Below the pieces are notes generated by a model. That model searched no databases. It worked only from the letters and a program-made list of their open reading frames with translations, and was not told where the DNA came from. Below, in pieces: positions 35,913 through 46,300 of a DNA stretch of 64,000 bases. The DNA is from an uncultured Oscillospiraceae bacterium. GTDB lineage: Bacteria > Bacillota > Clostridia > Oscillospirales > Oscillospiraceae. Position 1 is the stretch's first letter. Each line of letters opens with the position of its first letter. The position numbers and the translations under genes were made by a program. The stretch is taken from assembly GCA_947628185.1 (NCBI GenBank), contig CANQYW010000002.1:62001-126000 (forward strand), written 5' to 3'.

Positions 35913-38900
35913 TTAGTTTTTCAAGATGATCTTCAGCAGCCCCAGGTCGTCGCGCTTTGAATACACGAAGGAGCTCTCCTGGCGTCCGGCGGCCCGCAGC
36001 ACCTCGTGCATGCCGCCGTTCCGGCAGAGGAAGTACTCCGCGTCCCGCATGAGCTTGAGCGTCGCGAAACGCATCTCCACGAAGTCCGTCTCCGGGTCTT
36101 TGAACTTCTCCGTCAGGGTCTCGCGCATCTGGGCGGCGTCGTAGCGGGTGAAGTAGAGGTTCTGGCGGACGAAGTAGTTGCAGTCCTCCGCGGTGCAGCG
36201 GGGCGGGGCGGGCTCCGCCTCGATGGAGCGGCTGTTCTTTATCTGCTCATCTGTTATGGCGAAGTAGGCGTAGGACATGCCCTTGCTGCTCCTGGCGGGG
36301 TCGGTGTTGGAGTAGTCGCCCCAGGTGACGTCCACGTGGTAGTACTCGCCCTCAAGTTTCACGATGTTCCAGGCGTGGAGGCCCCCGATGAAACAGTCGC
36401 CGCAGACGTAGAGCGTCTCAATGCCGAACATCTGCAATAGGTACTGGAAAGCCTTGGCGTACCCGGCGCAGACGGCCTTGTGCCGCACTATCGCGCCGTA
36501 GATGTTGCGGAGATTGTCCATGACGTCTATCTTGTAACTGCCGCTGCGCTGCTGGCGCTCCAGCTCTATTGTGTCGTAATCCAGCATCTTGATGACCCGC
36601 TCGTAGATCTTCAGCGCCACCTCGTAGTCCTCCATGCCCTCCGTGACCTCCGCGATGAAGGGGGCGAGGGTATCCTCTATCTCCTTCTGGAGCCGCGCGC
36701 GGGTCTCGGCGTCGGTGGTGTAGACGGGTTTCACCGTTTGGACGATGTCGTTGGCCGTCACCCAGGTGTAGGCGCCGTTGGTCCAGAATATCTCCGGGTG
36801 GTCCTTTATGACGGATGTGTGGACTATGCCGAAACGCTTTGTGGTCAGATGACCGGCGCTGACGTCCACGGACTCCGCGTGGTCCATGTAGCACTTGAGG
36901 ACCGCCTCGTAGACCTCCTGCTCCGGCTCCGAGAGCTGGGACCTATAGTAGTATGTGAGGTCCTTCTTCTCCGTCACGCGGGTGGACTTCTTCTTCACAT
37001 AGTCCTTGTGGGGCGGGATGTCCCGTTTCTTCTCCCGATGGAGGAGATACTGGAAACTGTTGTCGTGGCCCTCCGTCTGGAGGTTCTGGTTGAGGAGGCA
37101 GTAACCCCGGCTCACGTCGTCCCGGCCCAGTAGATAGCGCCGGTGGAGGAGCTGGGCGTACTGGTGCTGCTCAAGGTACCTTAAATACTGCAGCGTGACG
37201 TATGGGCACTGGCCGTCCACCTCCGGGTCGCCGGTGAGGTCGAGATTCTCAAGCTGCCAGGCCCGGGTCAGCTGACCTATGACCTCCACATGGAGGGCGG
37301 TGAGGGGCAGGTGCTCCGCCAGGAGTATCACCCGCTGGTCGAGGTCGAGGCGGGAGAGTGTCCCCGCCCCGAGGGCGGGCGAGAACTCCACGGTGAAGTC
37401 CTCAAGCTCCACGCCGAAACGCTCCCGGAGGAAGTCCTGGGCGTACCTAAGTATTCTCGCGGCCTCGTCCTGGGTGGGGACGCGCTCCTCACTGCACCGG
37501 CGGCATATGACGCGGCCGTCCCGGAGGATGGACTCATCGAGGGGCCGCCCGCAGAGCTCGCAGCGGTTCACGGCCTCCATCTCGCTGGCTATATCGTGCT
37601 CCCGGACGTAGCTCCGGGCGAAGGCCTGCATGATGGGCCGGAGGCTCGCGATGTCGAAAATCCTGGGCTCGGAGTCCCGGCCGTAGTAGAGGTAGGGCAC
37701 GGGCTCGTTCTCCTTCTGCCACTGGAGGTAGTCGTCCAGCATCCAGAAGATATTGCGAAGGAAGGTGGCGTCCTCCTCGTAGAGGAGGTCCATGGCCCCG
37801 ACGCCCCCCTCACAGTCCTCGATTATAAGTAGCTCGATGCTGTTCTCCGCCACGGGGCCCCAGTTCGTGAGCTGGGGGTAGAGCTGGGCGATGGCGCGGC
37901 TGCGGGCGTCGCCCCCCTCGTAGACGGACTCGGGGTCCGCGAGGATCGGGCACACGGAGAGGCAGAAGTAGACGTCCGGGAAGAGGGTCTTCATCATCTC
38001 CTGCAATAGCGCCGCGAGGGTCATGGTGAGGCGGTCGTCCCGGCCCCGGTCCATGTCTATGCGGAGGTACATGCCGGCGCCGACTTTTCTCTGCATCTCC
38101 TCCACGCTGCCCTTATTGAGCCATATGATGGGGACGCTGGCGCCGGGGGCGCCGTCGGTGTCTATGACGTAGTACCCCAGCGTCTTGGATACCACCTCGA
38201 AGGCGTCCTGGGAGCGGACCATGACGATGCTCCGGACGATGCTGTCCTCGCCGGTGAGCTCCACCTTCGTGCCCTTCACGCCCTGGCACTCTGTCTTTTC
38301 ACGCTCAGATATTCTCCGGCAGTCCTCTTTAAATTCGTCGCCCCGGGTGAGCTCGTAGCTCCTGATCTGGGTGTAGTCCCTCGCGAGGCCGTGGGTGGAG
38401 GTGGCGTCGGTGACGTAGATTATGCCGTTCTCCCGGTCTATGCTGCGGATGCGGTAGTTCTTGTTGGCGTATACGAGGTTCTGCTCCACGAGGTACCTCT
38501 GGTCCAGCATCTTCGCGAAGATATTGAGGTACGCCGGGGGCCTCGCCCCGCCAAAACGCACCTGGACGAGGGCGGTATCCCGGAGGATGCCGGAGAGCAC
38601 GTCGTAGTCCTCCCGGATGCGTATGTAGGGCTCGGGGTAGAAGACGTCCGTGGGGGTGAAGATGGTGAAATGCTCGTTTGTGTCCGAGGGCTTTTGTCCC
38701 GTACTGATGGTGAGGCACTCCTCCACCAGCTCCGCGATGTCGTCAAACGACCGCTCCGCGGAGCCCCGCTCCCGGCCCAATATGCGGTCCATCTCCATGA
38801 AGAAGACGCTGAGGGGCAGTCCCTCCATGAGGCGGCACATGAGTAGCACCATCTGGGACTTGGCGGCGGCGGCGTGTTTCGTCATGCTCCGCTGCATCAG

Positions 38901-41204
38901 CGGCTCCTCAAATAGGTACCGGGAGGCGTTGGCGAAGAAGTAGTTCCGAAGGAGATAGGGGCGGGTCAGGACGTGAATTACCGACGTCCTCCTCCCCAGA
39001 TACCTGGAGTAGGCGTATATGACGCCGGGGAGGTTAAAGCAGTCGTCGGATACGACGGCGAAACCAAGGGGCCGGTCGGTGGCGTCATAGAGCGCCAGCC
39101 ACCCCACGTTCACCTGGTTTGAGTATATCGCGCCGTCGGAGATTATGGTGGGGGTGGGGATGTTGTGGTGACTTGCTATGTTGCTTATTACCACCTCGGG
39201 GAGCATGGTCTGGGCGGCGTTATCGAGGAGCACCGCCGTGTCCCGCTTGGCGCGCCAGACGTATATGTGGGCGTCCACGTAGCTGTAGTCGCCCCGGGCG
39301 CTCTCCGGGGTGCTGGGGAGGAGGAAATACTCAGTCAGGAAATTATCCAGGTTCTCCGTGTTGCGGGTGGAGAGGAAGAGGTACTGCATCCCCCTCTTGC
39401 AGTACTGGGAGAGGCGCTGGGAGATTATGAGGCAGTAGTAGTTGTTGGCCGCGAGGACGAGATCCGCGTCCGGCAGCATGGCCACCGTCACCCGGCGGAA
39501 GAACTGCCGGCCCGTGACGAAGAGCTTGTCGTTGCGGAAGTCCTGGGGCGTCAGCACCACCACGTCCGCGTCGCTGTCCGCGGTGAGGTCCTGCCCCGCG
39601 ATTATGCGCCAGAGGGGATTTTTCGTCCGGGTGACGTTCCGGAGGCCCTTGGAGAGGGCGTCGATAATATTGGACACCTCGGAGCGGTTGTTGCATATGA
39701 CCACCACCCGCTGGCCCTGGGCTATGCGCAGATCGAGCTCCGCGAATATATAGGGCCCCACGGCGGTGTATAGGGGGGCGTAGAATAGGACGTTCCGGCC
39801 CTCCTGGAAGTACTTGAGGCCCAGAAGATACTCGTTGTCGAGCTCTAAGTCCTGGGAGCGGACGTACTCCGCCACGCTCCTGAGCATGGGGGAGTCGCTG
39901 TCCACCTTTGTGCGCTCGTGGGTCACGGGGGCCACGTCGCCGCTATAGAAGGAGGAGACGTCGTAGCTCTTGCCCATGGTCTTCATGAGGTCCGCCTCCA
40001 GGGCGTCCAGGTCCACCACGCTCCCGTGCTCTATGCCCTCCGGGTCGGTCTCCGCCTCAGTGGGCTCCACCGGGGCGGCCCGGCCCTCAAGGAGCCAGTA
40101 GACCTCCAATAGAATGGAGAGGGCGATGGTGGGATAGAGGTAGTTTGCCCCCACGAAGAACTGCATGACGCTGTAGAAGGGCTCCTCTAAGAACCGTATG
40201 CGGAACATGACCGGCAGCAGAAGGAGCGTAAAGCACACGATATACGCCGCCGAGACGAGAATGAGGAAGTTCCGAAGGTGCTTTATTACGTGCAGGATCT
40301 GGGGACGCATGTACCAGCCGTCCTGGACGTTCTCCAATAGTACGCCCTTCACCCGCGCCTTGAGTGTCTGCGGTCCGGCGGGGGCGGCTTTTTTATCGTC
40401 CTTCTTCTTCCCCTCCCCGGACTTCTTCTTAGTGTCGGCCTTCCCCTCCCCCTGCTCGCCGGGGATCATGAACCTATTCCCCGTGGTCCTCTCCTCAGGC
40501 GTGGGCAGGAGCTCCGGGGGCATGGGCCCGGGAGTGGGTTGCGGTGTCTGGCCGTTATCCTTGTCCTTGTCTTTATCCTGGCCGGTTCCGTTATCTTTAT
40601 TCTTATCTTTATCCTGGTTCGTGTCGCTGTCTTTGTTTTTATCTTTATCGGGGTCCGTGTCGCTGTCTTTATCCTTATCTTTGTCGGGGTCGGAGGGATC
40701 AGACTGGCTATCCTTGTCCTTCTTTTTACGTCTCTCCCGCTTTTTGCTCTTGTCCTTCTTTTCTTTCTTATCCTTCTTCCCGGACTTCTTCCTCTCGGCC
40801 CGCTTTCTCCGCCACTCCTTTATTTTACCGGCGACGCGGCCGCAGCCCTTCACCCCCAATGACGCCGCCCCGAGGCAGATGAGGACTATTACGCAGTAGA
40901 AGACGTTTGAGAAGATGGTAACGGCCATCTGCGTTGAGTACCTTGTGTAGACGGGGATCTTGTCGATGACCCAGGCCACGGGCTTGAGGCTCCCCAGCCA
41001 CATGGCGAGGTTCCTGATCCAGGGGAAGAAGATTATCACCGCCAGCGCCGCTATGCACACCGCCAGGAGGTTTACAAGGTTCTTTTTCCTCTCCCGCTCC
41101 TCGCCCTTATAGTAATAGAGGGCCAGGGGCCAGCGGATGGGCAGAAAGGGCGCCGCCAGCAGGAGGAGTGACGCCAAAATGATCGCCAGTTTAATTATGA
41201 TCAT
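35913..41204 (-). CDS. Giant membrane protein: helicase-like, DUF1998-like, zinc ribbon, DA1-like and transglutaminase regions
   Basis: A 1763-residue protein I do not recognise as a whole. TM helices lie near 3-22, 44-62 and 95-118. A Lys/Asp low-complexity stretch spans about 126-225, and two more TM segments lie near 305-335 and 355-378. The soluble part starts with a helicase-like fold (about 430-640) with the motif sites degenerate: APLYTAVGP where Walker A should be, and MLPDADLV where DEAH should be. A DUF1998-like segment ends in IEDCEGGVGAMDL (near 1131). A zinc ribbon CELC...CRRC spans about 1214-1238. A DA1-like region has GQLTRAW (near 1313) in place of HELxHAW. The C-terminal transglutaminase fold is intact: Cys in AVCAGYA (near 1579), His in GLHAWNI, Asp in VDVTWGD. 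Its ATG overlaps the upstream stop by 4 bases (ATGA). Confidence 0.75.
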   Translation of the reverse strand: MIIIKLAIILASLLLLAAPFLPIRWPLALYYYKGEERERKKNLVNLLAVCIAALAVIIFFPWIRNLAMWLGSLKPVAWVIDKIPVYTRYSTQMAVTIFSNVFYCVIVLICLGAASLGVKGCGRVAGKIKEWRRKRAERKKSGKKDKKEKKDKSKKRERRKKKDKDSQSDPSDPDKDKDKDSDTDPDKDKNKDSDTNQDKDKNKDNGTGQDKDKDKDNGQTPQPTPGPMPPELLPTPEERTTGNRFMIPGEQGEGKADTKKKSGEGKKKDDKKAAPAGPQTLKARVKGVLLENVQDGWYMRPQILHVIKHLRNFLILVSAAYIVCFTLLLLPVMFRIRFLEEPFYSVMQFFVGANYLYPTIALSILLEVYWLLEGRAAPVEPTEAETDPEGIEHGSVVDLDALEADLMKTMGKSYDVSSFYSGDVAPVTHERTKVDSDSPMLRSVAEYVRSQDLELDNEYLLGLKYFQEGRNVLFYAPLYTAVGPYIFAELDLRIAQGQRVVVICNNRSEVSNIIDALSKGLRNVTRTKNPLWRIIAGQDLTADSDADVVVLTPQDFRNDKLFVTGRQFFRRVTVAMLPDADLVLAANNYYCLIISQRLSQYCKRGMQYLFLSTRNTENLDNFLTEYFLLPSTPESARGDYSYVDAHIYVWRAKRDTAVLLDNAAQTMLPEVVISNIASHHNIPTPTIISDGAIYSNQVNVGWLALYDATDRPLGFAVVSDDCFNLPGVIYAYSRYLGRRTSVIHVLTRPYLLRNYFFANASRYLFEEPLMQRSMTKHAAAAKSQMVLLMCRLMEGLPLSVFFMEMDRILGRERGSAERSFDDIAELVEECLTISTGQKPSDTNEHFTIFTPTDVFYPEPYIRIREDYDVLSGILRDTALVQVRFGGARPPAYLNIFAKMLDQRYLVEQNLVYANKNYRIRSIDRENGIIYVTDATSTHGLARDYTQIRSYELTRGDEFKEDCRRISEREKTECQGVKGTKVELTGEDSIVRSIVMVRSQDAFEVVSKTLGYYVIDTDGAPGASVPIIWLNKGSVEEMQRKVGAGMYLRIDMDRGRDDRLTMTLAALLQEMMKTLFPDVYFCLSVCPILADPESVYEGGDARSRAIAQLYPQLTNWGPVAENSIELLIIEDCEGGVGAMDLLYEEDATFLRNIFWMLDDYLQWQKENEPVPYLYYGRDSEPRIFDIASLRPIMQAFARSYVREHDIASEMEAVNRCELCGRPLDESILRDGRVICRRCSEERVPTQDEAARILRYAQDFLRERFGVELEDFTVEFSPALGAGTLSRLDLDQRVILLAEHLPLTALHVEVIGQLTRAWQLENLDLTGDPEVDGQCPYVTLQYLRYLEQHQYAQLLHRRYLLGRDDVSRGYCLLNQNLQTEGHDNSFQYLLHREKKRDIPPHKDYVKKKSTRVTEKKDLTYYYRSQLSEPEQEVYEAVLKCYMDHAESVDVSAGHLTTKRFGIVHTSVIKDHPEIFWTNGAYTWVTANDIVQTVKPVYTTDAETRARLQKEIEDTLAPFIAEVTEGMEDYEVALKIYERVIKMLDYDTIELERQQRSGSYKIDVMDNLRNIYGAIVRHKAVCAGYAKAFQYLLQMFGIETLYVCGDCFIGGLHAWNIVKLEGEYYHVDVTWGDYSNTDPARSSKGMSYAYFAITDEQIKNSRSIEAEPAPPRCTAEDCNYFVRQNLYFTRYDAAQMRETLTEKFKDPETDFVEMRFATLKLMRDAEYFLCRNGGMHEVLRAAGRQESSFVYSKRDDLGLLKIILKN
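40530..40826. repeat. Low-complexity Lys/Asp-coding tract
   Basis: About 300 bases encoding KKDKKEKK-type and DKDKDKDSDT-type repeats, with recurring short units on the plus strand such as TCTTTATCC and TTGTCCTTG. It lies between two groups of TM helices of the giant membrane protein and may vary in length by slippage. Confidence 0.75.
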
Positions 41205-43261
41205 TTAACTTCTCCCTCCTCAAGGAATAGCATGTAGGCCCTCTGGTTTGCGGGGGCGTAGGGGGGCTGGTCATAGGCGAGGGTCCCGGGGTTAGCCTTG
41301 CCCTCCCGGCTCTCCGGCAGTTTGAGGGCGGTGCGCATGTCCATTATCTCGTTGCAGGCGTCCTCCAGGTACTCCATGTGGAGCCGGACGTACCGCTCTA
41401 TCCGCTCGTTCATCTCGTTTGCGAGCTGGGCCGCGTCCAGGTTCATCTCGACTATCAGGCACTGGGGGAAGGTCCTGCCGTACGTCTCTATGACGCCGAT
41501 TATGGAGTCCCGGCGGGCGTCGGCGCTGTGGTACATGAGCTCCATGAGGTCCACCGTCAGGGAGTTTATACCCCGGCAGAGCTCCCGCATCCACCGAAGG
41601 ACCCCCAGGGTGTATAGCGCCAGAAATAGCCCGTAGTATATGGCGCAGAGGGCGATTTTGGGCAGTGTGGCGCCGCTCTCGGCGCTCTCAATGAGTAAAA
41701 ACGGCAGCACCATGACCAGCACGAATGTCAGGGCCATTATAACTGAGAAACGGAAGAAGGACTTGTCGTTCTCCCGCTGCCGGTCCGGGGACCAGACCCT
41801 GGTGAGGGCCCGGAACTTTGTGTGGAGCGCCGCGCCCTCCTCCCGGACGTCCGCGAAGTCGTCCAGTTTCTCAAGGACCCCCTTGGCGCAGTTCTCCCGT
41901 ATCTTCATGAGGTCCTCCCGGTGGTCGCCGGAGAGTACCGGGCGTTTCTCCGCCCGGGGCTCGTGGGGGGCCCTGGCGGAGGCCCTCAATATGCCGGCCC
42001 GCCAGTCCATGAACTCCTGGACGCACACCTCCTGTATGCTCTCCTGGTCCTGGAGCACACGTTTCTTGTCGTACTGCTCCCGGAGGAGCCGGTAGCCCTC
42101 CCTAAAGCGGCTCTTTGCCCGGCCCACGCGGATCCAGGAGTCCCGGAGGTCCTTTTCTAACTTCGTCCGGCTTATGTTATTGGCATCAGCCTGGGGCTGG
42201 GCGCCGGTGTTCTCAAGTTTCTCTATGCTCTCCCGGACGCCGGGCACGGAGTCCAGCTCCTTCTTGAGCCTCCCCCGTATACGGCTCTCCACCTCCCCGG
42301 CGGAGCTGAGCTCGTACTGCTCCCGGAGCTCGTAGTACCGGGGCTTGAGGGATGCGGAGTAGTGCTCCGCGGACTTCAGGGCGTCCGCCAGGATCTTCCC
42401 CAGCTCCTCCGGCGTGTGGGGGCGGAGCTCTATGTCCTGGGGGTCGCCGCCGCGTGTTATCTCGTATATGACCCGGGAGAGATTTATCTGTATGTCGGCG
42501 TTGGCGAGGCGGGGGTCCTTCGTCTCGAGGCGGAAGTCCAGCGCCCGGGGCTTTACCGGGTTCCCCGGGTCCCTCTGGCTCTTGTAGACCCGGAGTTCCT
42601 TTATGCGCTCCAAGAGGAGGCCATTTAAGTTCGCCTCCCGGCTCCGGTCGTCCTCGGGCTCCTTTTTAATATTCAAGAGCCGCAGGAGGTCGTCCTCCTC
42701 CTCATCGTCCGGCTCGCCGTACTCCGCCACGATCCCCTCCGGGGTCTCAGCGGCGGGCTCAGCGCCCTTGAGGGCGTCGGCGAAGATGTCCGTGAAATCG
42801 AGCTCCCGCTCCCCCTCCCTGGAGGGGCGGTACTTCAGGGCGAGACGCTCCGGCATCTCACTGCCCTCGTGGAGGAGGTCGATACAGCGGATGTTCTTCA
42901 CCGCGTCGGCCCGGTCGCTAAAGTAGGTGAAGACCGCCGTCACGCGCTTTGGCAGTATGTCCTCCGCGTCGAGCTCCGGCAGGAGGTGGAAGTTTATGTA
43001 GGCGGTGAGGAGATCCTTCATCCGCTCCCGCACGTCCCGGTAGGCCGTCAGCTCGAAGTGCTCCAGGTCCACCAGCACCAGGATGTTGTAGTCCTGGCGC
43101 GTCACCTGTCCCCTGGCGTGGGTGATGAGCGCCCCGGCGCACTCACCCAGGGCGTCCAGCTCGTAATTTAGCCACTGGAGCTCATCCGGCGCGAAGGCCC
43201 TGTAGAATACGTCCTTCCTTGTAAACGCCGGACCCAGTGTGTTTATGATAACTGTCCGCAC
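41201..43261 (-). CDS. Two-TM protein of the tubulin-like operon, unknown family
   Basis: A 686-residue protein that matches no family I know. Residues 1-130 look like a compact alpha/beta domain, opening MRTVIINTLG with a hydrophobic strand YNILVLVDLEHFELTAY. Then comes an acidic linker (DDEEEDDLL near 185) and a long, strongly charged helical region (about 200-480), probably coiled coil. Two adjacent TM helices (about 502-525 and 530-557) precede a final amphipathic helical stretch. The start is GTG 43261, with GGAGG about eight bases upstream. It ends in a 4-base overlap with the giant gene, so the two are probably made in fixed ratio. It could link the tubulin-like protein to the membrane; this is inference from context. 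Confidence 0.75.
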   Translation of the reverse strand: MRTVIINTLGPAFTRKDVFYRAFAPDELQWLNYELDALGECAGALITHARGQVTRQDYNILVLVDLEHFELTAYRDVRERMKDLLTAYINFHLLPELDAEDILPKRVTAVFTYFSDRADAVKNIRCIDLLHEGSEMPERLALKYRPSREGERELDFTDIFADALKGAEPAAETPEGIVAEYGEPDDEEEDDLLRLLNIKKEPEDDRSREANLNGLLLERIKELRVYKSQRDPGNPVKPRALDFRLETKDPRLANADIQINLSRVIYEITRGGDPQDIELRPHTPEELGKILADALKSAEHYSASLKPRYYELREQYELSSAGEVESRIRGRLKKELDSVPGVRESIEKLENTGAQPQADANNISRTKLEKDLRDSWIRVGRAKSRFREGYRLLREQYDKKRVLQDQESIQEVCVQEFMDWRAGILRASARAPHEPRAEKRPVLSGDHREDLMKIRENCAKGVLEKLDDFADVREEGAALHTKFRALTRVWSPDRQRENDKSFFRFSVIMALTFVLVMVLPFLLIESAESGATLPKIALCAIYYGLFLALYTLGVLRWMRELCRGINSLTVDLMELMYHSADARRDSIIGVIETYGRTFPQCLIVEMNLDAAQLANEMNERIERYVRLHMEYLEDACNEIMDMRTALKLPESREGKANPGTLAYDQPPYAPANQRAYMLFLEEGEVK

Positions 43262-43310
43262 TATCCCACCTCCAAATCATGGCGCCCCCGCCAAAGCGGG
43301 AGCGATTGAC

Positions 43311-43336
43311 GCGGCGCCGGACGCTGCCGGCGCCGC
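43311..43336 (-). promoter_or_regulatory. Intercistronic hairpin within the tubulin-like operon
   Basis: A perfect 10-bp GC stem (GCGGCGCCGG with CCGGCGCCGC) and a 6-base loop, in the 84-base gap after the tubulin-like gene. No T run follows on the minus strand. It may protect the upstream message or set the ratio between the GTPase and its downstream partners. Confidence 0.6.
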
Positions 43337-43345
43337 ACTAAAATC

Positions 43346-46300
43346 TTATGGCGCTTGGATGCTCTTATACTTCAAGTTTGCGGAGATCCAGCCGTACTCC
43401 TCGGTGGCCTGCACCTCCGCGGGTACGCTGCTCACGGTCTGGACGGTACCGTTCAGCAGCCTCTCCAGGTCGTCCTCCTCGTCCGTCTCCTCAATGACCA
43501 CGGGGTTCCTTATGATCTCGCGGCTGGCCTGCTCCACCCAGGAGCCCATGAACTTATCCAGGGCCCAGTTATATATCTCCACGTACTCCCTGTGGAAGAC
43601 GGCGTCGCCGCTGACGTGCGCCAGGCCGTACATACCGCAGGCGTACTCGTCTATGATGTCCTGGACCGCCTGGATAAGGGCCTCGCCGAAGTCCTGGTCC
43701 TCATCAAGTCTCTCCTCGCTCATGTGGAGCAAGTAGGCTATCCTGAGTATGCCGCCCATGGAGGCATTGAGGTTCACCACCTCATCCTCATCCTCGGGCG
43801 CGACGCTCTCGCCCCGGCTCCTCTGCAGCCTGTGGCGTATATCCAGGGCCCGGGCCCGCTCCTCATCGGTCATCTTGGCCTCGCCCTTGGCCGTCCTATA
43901 GAAGGTCAGGGCGTCGGTGCGCATACGGGAGAGCAGAGGATCCCTCGTCATGCCGGCCTTGTAGAGGCCCGCGCTGTCGCCGTAATTTGAGTTCCTCTGG
44001 ATGAATCCGCGGACCATCTCGTCAAGACTGGCGGCGTCCCGCTCCACCGTGATCTCGTCCTCGGCGATGTACTCCACGAGCCGGGAGATGTTCCTCGTCA
44101 GCACCGGCCAGCCCGCGGGCCACTCGATGAACTTCGTCACGCCGTCCCGGCGGCTGAGGAAACACTTCCTGTTGTCCCTGTCCACGGTGAAACGTATCTT
44201 CCGGGTCAGGATCTGATAGATGAACGCCCTCATCACCTCTTTGCGCCACTGGAACTCCAGTTTCTTGCTGATGTAGGGCATGGCCCCCTTGCGGTGCCAG
44301 CGCTTATCTATGTGGGGGCTCTTGGAGAGGAGGCCCGTCTTTATGGCCTCGTGGACCCGCTCCTTGTAGTGCGCGTAGTAACTCCCGTCCTGGAGCTCGT
44401 CAAAGCGGTATATCTGGTTGGGCTGGAGGCAGTGGACGGCGCAGAAACAGAATATCTCGAAGTCGCCGAAACTGCTGTCCGACACCACGTTCATGGTGCC
44501 CAGGAACGTCTTGAACTCCTGGAGAGGATCGGCGGTGCCGTTGGAGTGGAAGTAGCGCGCCAACCCCTCGGCGGACTTGGGGCTAATGCCGTAGTACCTG
44601 TGGACGCGGGAGACGTCGGTCCTGGAGTCCTGCTCCTCCCCCACGAAGTACTTCATGCTGTTCTCCTGGTTATAACGGATCATGGGGGCGGCCTTCGCCT
44701 CCAGGTCCGCCATCTTCTTGCGGAATGCCTCCCGGAATATGGTCCTATTGGAGGCGGTGCTGTTTATCTTGGACTCGTCTATATGGGTCTCGGCGCATAT
44801 CTCGTGGACGAGGGCGCCCACGGCGTCCGTCTTGAGGTAGGCGGCGTTATTCCTCAGGTGCTCCTGGAACTTCTCGATTATGGCGTCGAAGATACCGCCC
44901 ATGTCGTCGAAACGGTCCGGGTCCCGGGGTAAGGCGTCCCGGCTCCTCATCCTCCGCCCCTCCAGGGCCTTCAGCGTCCGTCCCTCCAGAGCCCCGTACA
45001 CACCGGCGCCCTCGGCGGAGAAACAGGCGGCGCTGCCGCTCTCCAGCGCCGCCACGACGCTGGGCTGGTCGTAGAAGTAATAATCTTTCACGGCGGAGGA
45101 GGCGCCCACGAATATAACCTGGTTATTGTTGTTGTCGTGCATCACGTGGTCGGTCCTGACGGCCCCCTCCAACTGCTGCTGGTAGTGGCCGAGATTCTCA
45201 AAGAACCGCTCGTACTGGCCGATGAGCTCATTGAGGGGGTCCATGAGCTTTCTGTAGGCCACCCGCTTATACTCAGCGGTGGCCACGTCCAGAGCGCCCC
45301 GGACACAGCTCAATACGGCCTCCCGGTACTTATCTAAGGCGGCCTTCGCCACGTTCTCCTTCCTGCGGCCCCACAACCGGCTGAGGTACCCTATCTCATC
45401 CTCCACGGTGAAGTCGTCGCCGTCGTCCCACTCCTCGTCAAAGGCCAGGCGTATGGCGTTGCCCTGGGCCTGCAGGTCCTCCTCAAAATTGCCCCTGGGC
45501 ATACCGAGGGCGCCGTTCACGGCGTCGCTGAGCCGGGCGCGGAGGCTGTAGAGGAGGTATCTGGCGGCCAGGGGATGGACGGCGTTCTGCCCCTTGTCCT
45601 TGCAGAGGAGGCCCCAGTGGAGGTTTATGGGGAGCCTATTTATCTGGGCGTTCTCCAGCATCGTTTTGGTGGTGGGGAATATGGCGCTGTAGAGCCTGTT
45701 GGCCTGGCCGCTTATCGCCCCGCGCAGCGCGGCGCAGAATTCGGTCCAGTAGTTCGCCACGTTTTTGGCCATAGTGTCGAGCCGGCTTATGGGGTCGTCC
45801 CCGGCGGCGGCGTTGACGCCGTTGCAGGCGGATATGATGCTCGCCAGACTCTCCTGCACGGCGGTATCCCGGCGGATGCTGTAGGGCGCCACGGTGTCGG
45901 ACTGGGCGTCGCTGACGTTCCCCACGTCCACGGCCTGGTCTATGGCCCCCAGGAAGTCCTCAACACGGGACTGCCCCTCGCCATTTAGTACCATGTCCCG
46001 GAGGAACCTGAAATTCGAGTGCTCGTCGGAGTCCATGTCGGCATCCATCTGCTCCATGAACCGGCGGCCCCGGAGCATCTTGTCGGGCTGCCAGGTGCGC
46101 CCCTCCTGTGCCGCCAGATCCAGCTCCATCTCGCACTCAGCGTTCCACTGGTCGTCAAAGAGCCTCCAGCGGGAGTCTATCTCGCTCTGCATCTTGCGCT
46201 CGGCGAGATACCTAAGTATCTCCTCATAGGGGTAGCGCACGCGGGCGTAACCGGCGCTGCCATAAATGGCGGTGGGGGCGGAGATGTGGTTATTTAGCTC

